The notes under the pieces: generated by a model
Databases searched by the model: none
The model's input: the letters and a program-made list of their open reading frames with translations, nothing else
Told to the model about the DNA's origin: nothing
Shown: positions 1 through 7,746 of the stretch, piece after piece
Layout: every line of letters starts with the position of its first letter
Numbering within the stretch: the stretch's first letter is position 1
Translations under genes and position numbers: made by a program
Assembly (NCBI GenBank): GCA_900555165.1
Contig: USKE01000032.1
Span: 1-11,922, forward strand
Direction of reading: 5' to 3'
DNA from: an uncultured Porphyromonadaceae bacterium
Lineage (GTDB): Bacteria > Bacteroidota > Bacteroidia > Bacteroidales > Muribaculaceae
Length of the DNA stretch: 11,922 nt

Positions 1-54
1 AGATGCACCAAGGCCGAGTACGGCGTTGACTGCTGCTAAAATCATTGCTAACAT
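1..54 (-). CDS. atpE: ATP synthase Fo subunit c, N-terminal fragment
   Basis: Only the first 18 codons are in the window, beginning MLAMILAAVNAV and running off the left edge. Subunit c forms the membrane rotor ring of F1Fo ATP synthase and carries the ion-binding carboxylate, which is not visible here. The call rests on position: it starts 58 bases after the atpB stop on the same strand, where atpE follows atpB in Bacteroidetes atp operons. The small hydrophobic Ala/Leu/Gly-rich start also fits the first transmembrane helix. No other in-frame ATG is visible just upstream. H+ or Na+ specificity cannot be read from this fragment. Confidence 0.8.
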   Translation of the reverse strand, partial: MLAMILAAVNAVLGLGAS

Positions 55-112
55 AGTTGGGTGATTTGAGAGTTTATATTGTTGTTTGTTTTTACGGATT
101 GTTCAGGAGGTC

Positions 113-1390
113 TCAGTTTGCGGCCGCGGCCTTTGCGGAAGCCTGAGGGGCTGGGGCGTGGGCCTTGTCATCGGCGTGATGCTCCTCATGCTTTGCCTGT
201 GCCAGAGAGATGAAGATGGTAGAGAGCATGGTGAAAACGTAGGCCTGGATAAAGCTCACAAGCACATCGATCAGCAGCATGAACACCGAGAAGGCTACCG
301 AGATGACTGCCGTGCCCGAGGCGACTGCAGTACCCATGGCGGCGAAGATGAAGATGAGCATCGTTAGGATGAGCACAATCATGTGGCCGCCCATCATGTT
401 GGCGAACAGACGCACCGTCAGGGCCGCCGGCTTGGTGAAGATACCGAAAATCTCGATGATCTGCATGATGGGGAGGGGGAACTTGAGCCAGATGGGAACA
501 TCGGGCCAGAAAATCTCTTTCCAGTAGACTTTTGTGCCGAACACGTTGGTGATGAAGAACGTAATCAGCGCCAGCACCAGCGTTACGGCGATGTTGCCGG
601 TGACGTTGGCGCCGCCGGGGAACACCACAATCAGGCCCAGCAGGTTCATGAAAAATATGAACAGGAACACGGTGAGCAGATAGGGAGCGAAACGGGGAGC
701 GTTCTCCTTGAGCGTCGACTTGATGACGCCGTCGTAGATGAAAGCTATCAGCGACTCCATGGCGCCGTGCAGCTTGCGCGGGGCCTTGAAGGGGTTCTTG
801 CGGTGCCAGCGTGCCAGGCGCAGTGTCAGCCATGCCACAATTATGCAGGCGATGAAGATGGCGCACACATTCTTGGTGATAGAGAAATCCCAGGGCTTGA
901 TCTCCTCGTTGTTCACAATCTCTACAATCTTGCCCTTGTAGTCACCTTCGGTGGCGATGCGGAATTCGGCATTGCCGTCGCGGTAGGTCTGGCCGTGGTC
1001 GATGCGCGACGACATGAAACAGTGCAGGCCGTCGGAACCCCACACAATCACCGGCAGCGGCATGCGCTTGTGGTGATTGAAGGGAACCTCCCAGCCGTAG
1101 CCGTCGCCAAGGTGATCGAAGATGGTCTCCTTGATATCGAAATCGCGCTTCTCCTTCGCCTCTTCAGCGTTTTCGGCCTGTGCCACAGGCGTGGCGCCGG
1201 TGCCGGTAACGGCGTCGCCGTTGAGTTCCTGGGCCAGCTCCACGCCGGCCTCAGTGGCCTCGGTGGCCTCGGTCTGCGCGGCGGTGCGCTCGGCGGTGCG
1301 CTCGGCGGTGTCAGGCTGCGCGGCAATCCGGGCGGTGGCCGATGCGGTCACCGTCAGCAGGAACGCCAGTATGAAAAACAGTTTTTTCAT
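113..1390 (-). CDS. atpB: ATP synthase Fo subunit a, with long secreted-type N-terminal extension
   Basis: Subunit a is the membrane stator that passes protons to the c-ring. The protein is 425 residues, much longer than the roughly 270 of E. coli. Residues 1-20 (MKKLFFILAFLLTVTASATA) look like a signal peptide. They are followed by a low-complexity Ala/Thr/Glu linker (about 25-80), a soluble region to about 170, then the membrane core. The essential arginine is in TVRLFANMMGGH (R327), after the helix at 310-325. The segment SFIQAYVFTMLSTIFI (379-394) matches the last proton-path helix. The tail is His/Ala-rich. I chose the ATG at 1390: the frame stays open to 1633, but starting there would overlap nearly all of atpC and bury the signal peptide. 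N-terminal extensions on subunit a are familiar in Bacteroidetes. The start lies 31 bases after the atpC stop. Confidence 0.95.
   Translation of the reverse strand: MKKLFFILAFLLTVTASATARIAAQPDTAERTAERTAAQTEATEATEAGVELAQELNGDAVTGTGATPVAQAENAEEAKEKRDFDIKETIFDHLGDGYGWEVPFNHHKRMPLPVIVWGSDGLHCFMSSRIDHGQTYRDGNAEFRIATEGDYKGKIVEIVNNEEIKPWDFSITKNVCAIFIACIIVAWLTLRLARWHRKNPFKAPRKLHGAMESLIAFIYDGVIKSTLKENAPRFAPYLLTVFLFIFFMNLLGLIVVFPGGANVTGNIAVTLVLALITFFITNVFGTKVYWKEIFWPDVPIWLKFPLPIMQIIEIFGIFTKPAALTVRLFANMMGGHMIVLILTMLIFIFAAMGTAVASGTAVISVAFSVFMLLIDVLVSFIQAYVFTMLSTIFISLAQAKHEEHHADDKAHAPAPQASAKAAAAN
1246..1312 (-). repeat. Short in-frame tandem repeats in the atpB linker
   Basis: Two adjacent tandem arrays lie in the coding sequence of the AtpB linker. 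A 9-bp unit (ggcctcggt on the plus strand) occurs twice at 1256-1273 and encodes part of EATEAT. A 12-bp unit (gcggtgcgctcg) occurs about 2.5 times at 1281-1310 and encodes TAER-type repeats. Both units are multiples of three, so copy-number change would alter linker length without breaking the frame. Confidence 0.75.
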
Positions 1391-1421
1391 TATATTGCTT
1401 GTATGGCCGATGGCCCGAAAA

Positions 1422-1661
1422 TCAATAAATACAAACCGAAACCACATCATTGTCGACATCGACGATGCCACCCTGCACGTCGACCTGCCGACGCTCGCCG
1501 CCATCAGTGGCGGTATAGGTGATCTTGCCGGGGACAAGCGACGAAACCAGCGAGGCGTGGCGGGGCAATACGGTGAAGAGTCCGAGCTCGCCGGGGAGAG
1601 TGACGCTTGCCGCCTCCCCCTCGAACACCACATTCTGTGCGGATATTATCTTGAGAATCAT
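1422..1661 (-). CDS. atpC: ATP synthase F1 subunit epsilon, short form
   Basis: Subunit epsilon belongs to the central stalk joining the F1 catalytic head to the c-ring. The 79 residues form only the N-terminal beta-sandwich domain, with the typical GELGLFTVLPRHASLVS core (residues 25-41) and a beta-rich second half ending DVQGGIVDVDNDVVSVCIY. The C-terminal alpha-helical hairpin of longer epsilon subunits (about 130 residues), which inhibits ATP hydrolysis in some species, is absent; a stop follows directly. Truncated epsilon subunits occur in Bacteroidetes, so this is probably normal for the lineage and not a damaged gene. It starts 29 bases after the atpD stop. Any control of ATP hydrolysis must come from elsewhere; that is inference. 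Confidence 0.93.
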   Translation of the reverse strand: MILKIISAQNVVFEGEAASVTLPGELGLFTVLPRHASLVSSLVPGKITYTATDGGERRQVDVQGGIVDVDNDVVSVCIY

Positions 1662-1690
1662 GTCTGGCTGTCGTGATTACGGTTGCTGGT

Positions 1691-3202
<1,512 letters not shown>

Positions 3203-3258
3203 TTATGGGAGGGGTAAGTGTTAATTTGATTGCTTGTTAAGGGGGTGGAGAGAGGGTG

Positions 3259-4365
3259 TCAGTTCGCGCCGATATACCAGCCCTGCATCACGATGATGAC
3301 CATCAGCACGAGGTTGAACAGGTTGATGGGCAGGAGGTATTTCCATTCGAGCTTGAGCAGCTGGTCGATACGCAGACGGGGGAATGTCCACTTGAACCAG
3401 ATGATGATGAACGACACGAAGAATGTCTTGAGCAGGAACCAGATTGTTGACGGGATGCAGTTCATGATGTGGTTGAAACCGTCGAAACCGTCGATATGGA
3501 AGGGCATCCAGCCGCCCAGGAACATCAGCGAGGCCACGCCCGAGACGATGAACAGGTTCAGGTACTCGGCCAGATAGAAGTAGCCGAAGTGGATACCCGA
3601 ATACTCGGTGTGGTAACCGGCGGTAAGCTCTGACTCGGCCTCGGGAAGGTCGAACGGGCCGCGGTTGGTCTCGGCCGTACCGGCGATGAGGTAGATTACG
3701 AAAGCGATGATGGCGGGAACGTGGGCCGAGAGGATGAACCAGTGGTCGGCCTGGGCCTCGACGATCTTGGCCACATCCATGGTGCCGGCGAACGCTACCA
3801 TCGTAAGAATCGACAGGCCCACCGACAGCTCGTAGCTGACCATCTGCGCGCCCGAGCGGAGGGCGCCGATGAGGGTGAACTTGTTGTTCGACGACCAGCC
3901 GGCCAGCAGGATGCCGAGCACGCCGATCGACGAGCAGGCGATCAGGAAGAAGATGCCGATATTGAAGTCGATTATCTGCAGGCCGTTACCCCAGGGGAGC
4001 ACGGCGAAACAGAGCATCGAGGCGATAATCACCAGATACGGAGCCAGTGCGAAGAGGAACTTGTCGACATGCTTGAGGTCGATGAGCTCCTTGATGAGCA
4101 TCTTGAACATATCGGCGAACACCTGCAGCAGACCCCAGGGGCCAACGCGGTTAGGGCCGAGACGGCACTGGAAATAGGCGCAGATCTTGCGCTCGTAAAG
4201 GATGTAGAACAGGGCCAGCAGGGCATATACGAGCAACAGCCCGACGCCCACGAGCACGCACTCGAGAAGAGTTGCACACCATGAGGGTATCAGAGTGTTG
4301 AGCCATTGGTCAAACGCGGCTGTCCACGACCCGAAGTTGTCGATTGTATATTCGTTGTTACCCAT
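3259..4365 (-). CDS. nuoH: NADH-quinone oxidoreductase (complex I) subunit H
   Basis: NuoH is the membrane subunit that joins the hydrophilic arm of complex I to the membrane arm and forms much of the quinone chamber. The protein is 368 residues with about eight hydrophobic segments. Both family signatures are clear: [20 protein letters not shown] (57-76), and the [16 protein letters not shown] block (232-247) running on to AGYHTEYSG, a conserved acidic loop near the quinone site. The C-terminal FPRLRIDQL (328-336) is also conserved. The N-terminus is about 30 residues longer than that of many homologues. It starts 53 bases after nuoCD. In related genomes nuoI follows; here the next gene is atpD. 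Confidence 0.97.
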   Translation of the reverse strand: MGNNEYTIDNFGSWTAAFDQWLNTLIPSWCATLLECVLVGVGLLLVYALLALFYILYERKICAYFQCRLGPNRVGPWGLLQVFADMFKMLIKELIDLKHVDKFLFALAPYLVIIASMLCFAVLPWGNGLQIIDFNIGIFFLIACSSIGVLGILLAGWSSNNKFTLIGALRSGAQMVSYELSVGLSILTMVAFAGTMDVAKIVEAQADHWFILSAHVPAIIAFVIYLIAGTAETNRGPFDLPEAESELTAGYHTEYSGIHFGYFYLAEYLNLFIVSGVASLMFLGGWMPFHIDGFDGFNHIMNCIPSTIWFLLKTFFVSFIIIWFKWTFPRLRIDQLLKLEWKYLLPINLFNLVLMVIIVMQGWYIGAN

Positions 4366-4418
4366 TTTTCAGGGGGAATTGGTTTATTATCTTTTTGTTA
4401 ACGTTCAGGGGGAGATGC

Positions 4419-6053
4419 TTAGCGGTCCATGTCGGGCACGATGTAGTCCATCGAGCCGCCGATGGTGATGAGGTCGGCGATCTTCTGGCCGCTCGTGATG
4501 TGGTCGACCACGGCTGCGGCGTTGAGCGAGGGGGTGGCCAGTTTCAGGCGGTAAGGCTTGTTTGAGCCGTCGCTCTCGATGTAGACGCCGAAGAGGCCGC
4601 GGCAGCCCTCGACAATCTGGAACCAGTTGCCGGCGGGGAGCTTGACCACCTTGGGCACCTTGGCGCAGATCTCGCCTTCGGGCTCGTACATGTCGATGAG
4701 CTGTTCCAGTATTCCGGCGCTCTGCATGATCTCGTCGACACGGTTCTGGAAACGCGCCATCGAGTCACCCTCGGTGCGGATTACCTGCTCGAACTTGAGT
4801 TCGTTGTAAACGGCATAGGGGTGGGTCTTGCGGATATCGCAGGCAAAGCCCGACGCACGGCCCGAAGGACCGGTGATGGCCCACGAGATCGCGTCGTCGT
4901 GCGAGAGCACGCCCACACCGGTCATACGGTTGCGGGCGATGACGTTGCCGGTGAATATCTTGTTGTATTCCTTTACGTTTTTGGGGAGGACTGCCAGCAG
5001 TTCCTTCACATCTTTGATGAAGTCGGCGTCAGGCTCGGCCAGCACGCCGCCGATGCAGTCGTAGTTGAAAGTCATGCGGGCTCCGCAGGTCTTCTCCATG
5101 ATATCGAGAATCTGCTCGCGCACACGCAGCGTGTAGAAGAGCATGGTGGTGGCTCCGAGGTCCATGCAGAATGTACCCAGGAAGAGGCAGTGCGAGGCGA
5201 TACGCGACAGCTCGTCCATCATCACGCGGATAACCTGAGCGCGGCGCGGAGCCTCGATGCCCAGGGCCTTCTCGATACAGAGGCAGAGGCCGTGGTGATA
5301 GTTGTGCGCCGAAAAGTAGTCGAGACGATCCATGAAATGGAGGGTCTGGGGGTAGCCGAGATCCTCGCAGAGTTTCTCAACGCCGCGGTGGATGTAGCCC
5401 ATGTAGACGTCGATTTTCTTGATTGTCTCGCCGTCGACTGCGGTGCGGAAACGGAGCACGCCGTGGGTTGCCGGGTGCTGGGGGCCGATGTTCACCACGA
5501 AATCATCCGGGGCGAAGATGCGGCGCTCATGTTTTGAGACCTTGCCGTCGGCATCCTCGGTCCAGGTGTCGGTAAAGTCGCTCTGGCGCTCGCTCTCAAT
5601 CGAGATGGGGTTGAGCGTGGGGTCCGACATGTCATAATCCTTGCGCAGGGGGTATCCGACCCAGTCGATGTCAAGGAACAGGCGGCGCATATCGGGGTTG
5701 CCGATGAAGATTATGCCGAAGAAGTCATACACCTCGCGCTCGAGAATGCCGGCGATGGCATAGAGATCCGAGATCGAGTGGAGCATCGGTTTCTCGCGGT
5801 CGGTGGTCTCGGTCTTTACCGAGATGATCTGCTTTGTGCGGGTCGAGGTCAGGTAATAGACACACCCCAGCGAGGTGTTCCAGTCCATACCTACGATTGT
5901 TATAAGGAAATCGAACGCCAGCTCGGCGTCGTCGCGCAGAGTCTCGACCAGTCGGTGCAATTTGGCGTCGGGTATGTTAATGCGGAGCACATCGGCGTTC
6001 TCGAAGGTAGCTTCGGGAAACAGACCGGCGATTTTTTCCTGCAAGTTGGCCAT
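4419..6053 (-). CDS. nuoCD: Fused NADH-quinone oxidoreductase subunits C and D
   Basis: This 544-residue protein joins two complex I subunits of the peripheral arm. The NuoC-like part (about 1-150) has the signature EREVYDFFGI (105-114) and YPLRKDYD (134-141). A short linker (about 150-185) leads to the NuoD-like part with NIGPQHPATHGVLR (188-201), MGYIHRGVEKL (218-228) and MDRLDYFSAHNYHHG (241-255). The His-containing loop and the tyrosine of LDY correspond to the region lining the quinone headgroup site in NuoD. NuoCD fusions are known from enterobacteria and Bacteroidetes. No nuoE, nuoF or nuoG follows, so the NADH-oxidising module is not encoded here. It starts 39 bases after nuoB, probably in the same transcript. 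Confidence 0.97.
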   Translation of the reverse strand: MANLQEKIAGLFPEATFENADVLRINIPDAKLHRLVETLRDDAELAFDFLITIVGMDWNTSLGCVYYLTSTRTKQIISVKTETTDREKPMLHSISDLYAIAGILEREVYDFFGIIFIGNPDMRRLFLDIDWVGYPLRKDYDMSDPTLNPISIESERQSDFTDTWTEDADGKVSKHERRIFAPDDFVVNIGPQHPATHGVLRFRTAVDGETIKKIDVYMGYIHRGVEKLCEDLGYPQTLHFMDRLDYFSAHNYHHGLCLCIEKALGIEAPRRAQVIRVMMDELSRIASHCLFLGTFCMDLGATTMLFYTLRVREQILDIMEKTCGARMTFNYDCIGGVLAEPDADFIKDVKELLAVLPKNVKEYNKIFTGNVIARNRMTGVGVLSHDDAISWAITGPSGRASGFACDIRKTHPYAVYNELKFEQVIRTEGDSMARFQNRVDEIMQSAGILEQLIDMYEPEGEICAKVPKVVKLPAGNWFQIVEGCRGLFGVYIESDGSNKPYRLKLATPSLNAAAVVDHITSGQKIADLITIGGSMDYIVPDMDR

Positions 6054-6092
6054 ACTGTATATGGTGGATTATGTGATGCTGATTCGGGTGGT

Positions 6093-6743
6093 TTATTTGG
6101 TGTCGGCGTCGTCAGGCTCGGTCTGGTTGTAGAGGGCCTCCTGCTCGGGATGAGCCTTGAAGAAATCCTCGCGTTTCTCCTGACGGTTCACGCCGCCGAA
6201 GAATTTCTCGACCCTGATTTTACGCGAGAGCTGCATGATCGAGTAGATCATGGCCTCGGGGCGCGGCGGACAGCCGGGGCAGAACACGTCGACCGGCACG
6301 ATATCCTCGATACCCTTGGCAACGTGATACGACTTGCGGAACGGGCCGCCCGAGATGGCGCAGCTGCCGCAGGCGATTACATATTTGGGTTCTGCAAGCT
6401 GGTCATACAGACGGCGGAACACGGGCACCATGCGGTTCACGATTGTGCCGGCCACCATCATGAAGTCGGCCTGGCGGGGCGACGAACGCGCCACTTCCCA
6501 GCCGAAACGGGCCATATCGAAACGGGCGGCGCCCAGCGACACGAATTCGATGCCGCAGCAGCTGGTGGCGAAAGTCAGAGGCCACAGCGAGTTGGCACGT
6601 CCCCAGTTTATGAGTTTGTCGAGCGAGCCGACCAGCACGTTCGTGCCCGAGGCACGGAGCTCGTCGACGAGTTTCTCGATATATTCATTATCCTTCCATG
6701 CGTCGTAGGGCATGGATTTTGTTGTTACCTGTTTCATTTCCAT
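6093..6743 (-). CDS. nuoB: NADH-quinone oxidoreductase subunit B (cluster N2 subunit)
   Basis: NuoB holds the terminal 4Fe-4S cluster N2, which reduces quinone. The ligand pattern is complete: the tandem cysteines of TSCCGIEF (C62, C63), the GSC cysteine C128 and the PGC cysteine C158 of VFCPGCPPRPEA. C125 and C155 are additional. The C-terminus (about 180-216) is a charged tail beyond the usual core. Two starts are possible: the ATG at 6743, overlapping nuoA by 10 bases, or the ATG at 6737, which makes a 4-base ATGA overlap with the nuoA stop. Either gives the same core, and the overlap suggests translational coupling. Counting is from the 6743 start. Confidence 0.97.
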   Translation of the reverse strand: MEMKQVTTKSMPYDAWKDNEYIEKLVDELRASGTNVLVGSLDKLINWGRANSLWPLTFATSCCGIEFVSLGAARFDMARFGWEVARSSPRQADFMMVAGTIVNRMVPVFRRLYDQLAEPKYVIACGSCAISGGPFRKSYHVAKGIEDIVPVDVFCPGCPPRPEAMIYSIMQLSRKIRVEKFFGGVNRQEKREDFFKAHPEQEALYNQTEPDDADTK

Positions 6744-7111
6744 TCGAGGGCTCCTTTCCGCCAGGCGTAAACGAGGCCCAGCACTAAGATGGCGAAGAAG
6801 ATGGCGACGCAGGCAAGGGCGTCATAGCCGAGAGCTTTCATCTTTACCGCCCAGGGGAAGAGGAAAACGGTTTCGACGTCAAACATCAGGAAGAGGATGG
6901 CGAAAAGATAATATCCCACGCTGAAACGGGTCATAGACGCGCCTCGGGTGGGAATACCGCACTCATAAGCCTCCCCCTTCTGGGGATTGAAAGACCGGGG
7001 TGAAATCAGACCGGCGAGCCACAAGGCCAGCGCGACCAGACCGATACCGGTGCACAGGGCAACGATAGCGAACACCGCAGGGTCGATTCCAAAGATACCT
7101 AATGTAATCAT
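6734..7111 (-). CDS. nuoA: NADH-quinone oxidoreductase subunit A
   Basis: NuoA is a small membrane subunit at the joint between the two arms of complex I. The 125 residues have three hydrophobic helices (about 12-36, 66-88 and 97-117). The conserved loop YECGIP (49-54) and the acidic helix motif FDVETVFLFPWA (77-88) are typical of the family. It is the first gene of the energy operon: upstream lie a leader of about 100 bases, a Bacteroidetes-type promoter, then some 500 bases without a gene. Its stop overlaps the start of nuoB. Confidence 0.97.
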   Translation of the reverse strand: MITLGIFGIDPAVFAIVALCTGIGLVALALWLAGLISPRSFNPQKGEAYECGIPTRGASMTRFSVGYYLFAILFLMFDVETVFLFPWAVKMKALGYDALACVAIFFAILVLGLVYAWRKGALEWK

Positions 7112-7214
7112 ACAAACGTGAAAGTATTGTATTTACTATAAAAATTTGCTGAGGATTAGCTGACTACGGGCCACAAGACGGCAGGTGTCGGGTCATGGCA
7201 CAGTTTTCCGGGGG

Positions 7215-7248
7215 CAAAGATAACAATTTTTCCCCAAAGTTTACCAAT
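7215..7248 (-). promoter_or_regulatory. Probable Bacteroidetes-type promoter of the nuo(-atp) operon
   Basis: On the minus strand the sequence TATCTTTG (7222-7215) matches the TAnnTTTG -7 box of the Bacteroidetes primary sigma factor exactly. A partial upstream box, ATTG (7248-7245), lies 22 bases away, slightly more than the usual 19-21 spacing; a full TTTG at 7238-7235 is too close. Transcription from here would give an untranslated leader of about 95-100 bases before nuoA. The exact -7 match and the position before the first gene support the call; the weak -33 box limits it. Confidence 0.6.
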
Positions 7249-7358
7249 TTTCACACATTTATTGCAAAGTTTTGTGTGCCTGCCCCCTCACCCCGGGGCA
7301 ATATGCAGAAAAACGCCACTTTCCCCGAAAAACAGAACATCCAAGAACCACACCCAAA

Positions 7359-7385
7359 CATCATCATCATCATCATCATCATCAT
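7359..7385. repeat. (CAT)9 trinucleotide microsatellite
   Basis: Nine perfect tandem copies of CAT lie in non-coding sequence about 110 bases upstream of the nuoA promoter. Perfect tracts of this length are prone to slippage. It is not in a gene that I can support, so it is not an obvious phase-variation switch of a protein. Confidence 0.95.
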
Positions 7386-7436
7386 GGAGCACTCCTATCA
7401 GCATTTCATTGTAGAGAGGGTGTTGCAGAACTCCTC

Positions 7437-7519
7437 AAATTGTAGGGACATCGCTTTGCGATGTTTGCGTATTTTGTTGATTATCAACCAAACATCGCAA
7501 AGCGATGTCCCTACAATTT
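7437..7519. repeat. REP-like inverted pair: 31-bp perfect arms around a 21-bp loop
   Basis: The left arm 7437-7467 and right arm 7489-7519 are perfect reverse complements. Each arm is itself a hairpin: ACATCGC-TTT-GCGATGT at 7448-7464 and its mirror at 7492-7508. A GTAG tetranucleotide sits at the foot of each (7442-7445 on plus, 7514-7511 on minus). The loop contains a smaller inverted repeat, GTTGATTATCAAC. Hairpins with a 5' GTAG foot in head-to-head pairs match the layout of REP/BIME elements mobilised by REP-associated tyrosine transposases. Assignment to that class is inference from layout. In RNA the structure could also protect or end the lipoprotein transcript. Confidence 0.8.
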
Positions 7520-7593
7520 AGGCAAAAAACGGTTTTTTCGACACCCTCGCCACCAAACAGAATCAGCAAACCACTGAATTCCAGTAGGCAAAC

Positions 7594-7617
7594 GGTCGCT
7601 ACATGTAGCGACCCTAC
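7594..7617 (-). repeat. Single REP-like unit with a 20-bp perfect palindrome
   Basis: GGTCGCTACATGTAGCGACC at 7594-7613 is a perfect palindrome, followed at once by CTAC (7614-7617), so on the minus strand it reads GTAG plus hairpin. The foot, GTAGGG, is the same as in the inverted pair at 7437-7519, but the stem sequence differs. This suggests a second subfamily of the same kind of element. Confidence 0.7.
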
Positions 7618-7693
7618 AATGAATAGCGCGAATTATGACACGCCCTCAATGGATTTGCATGCATTCCGGCACACTCTGCTACAATGAAATTGA

Positions 7694-7744
7694 CCGGACA
7701 ACGGGCTTACAATGAGTTGTGGGCCAGTCCCGGGAATGGTCCGG
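7694..7744 (-). terminator. Possible structured 3' end after the lipoprotein gene
   Basis: Directly after the lipoprotein stop, CCGGAC (7694-7699) and GTCCGG (7739-7744) can pair. Between them lie a near-palindrome around CCCGGG (about 7722-7738) and an ACAAC/GTTGT pair (7698-7702 with 7716-7720) that competes with the outer stem. There is no T-tract, so it is not a classical intrinsic terminator. A structured 3' end is all I infer. Confidence 0.3.
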
Positions 7745-7746
7745 CT

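Larger units (their letters stand above)
7249..7746. other. Intergenic region rich in repeats, no supported gene
   Basis: About 500 bases separate the lipoprotein stop from the nuo promoter. I see no credible gene on either strand: the open frames are short, low in complexity or cross inverted repeats. It holds a (CAT)9 tract, a 31-bp-arm inverted repeat, a 20-bp perfect palindrome, and several copies of TCATTGTAG in opposing orientations. It is more AT-rich than the flanking genes. Confidence 0.75.

Noticed and set aside
383..1522. Long open frame on the plus strand (379 codons) opposite atpB and atpC
   Set aside because: It is antisense to two genes with clear family motifs, crosses their boundary, and its His/Gly/Ala-rich composition is what GC-rich antisense codons give.
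1391..1633. Upstream extension of the atpB frame to a start at 1633
   Set aside because: It would overlap almost the whole of atpC and place an arginine/proline-rich stretch before a clear signal peptide.
5778..6770. Open frame on the plus strand (330 codons) opposite nuoCD and nuoB
   Set aside because: It is antisense to well-supported genes and spans their junction, with no recognisable domain.
7359..7520. CRISPR array
   Set aside because: The repeats are a trinucleotide tract and inverted hairpins; there are no regularly spaced direct repeats of CRISPR length and no cas genes.
7195..7521. Open frame of 108 codons on the plus strand across the CAT tract
   Set aside because: The poly-isoleucine run comes from the microsatellite, and the frame ends inside the REP inverted repeat; there is no family resemblance.
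7524..7538. AAAAAACGGTTTTTT as an intrinsic terminator
   Set aside because: The stem is A-T only, with almost no loop and no GC stem before the T-run.
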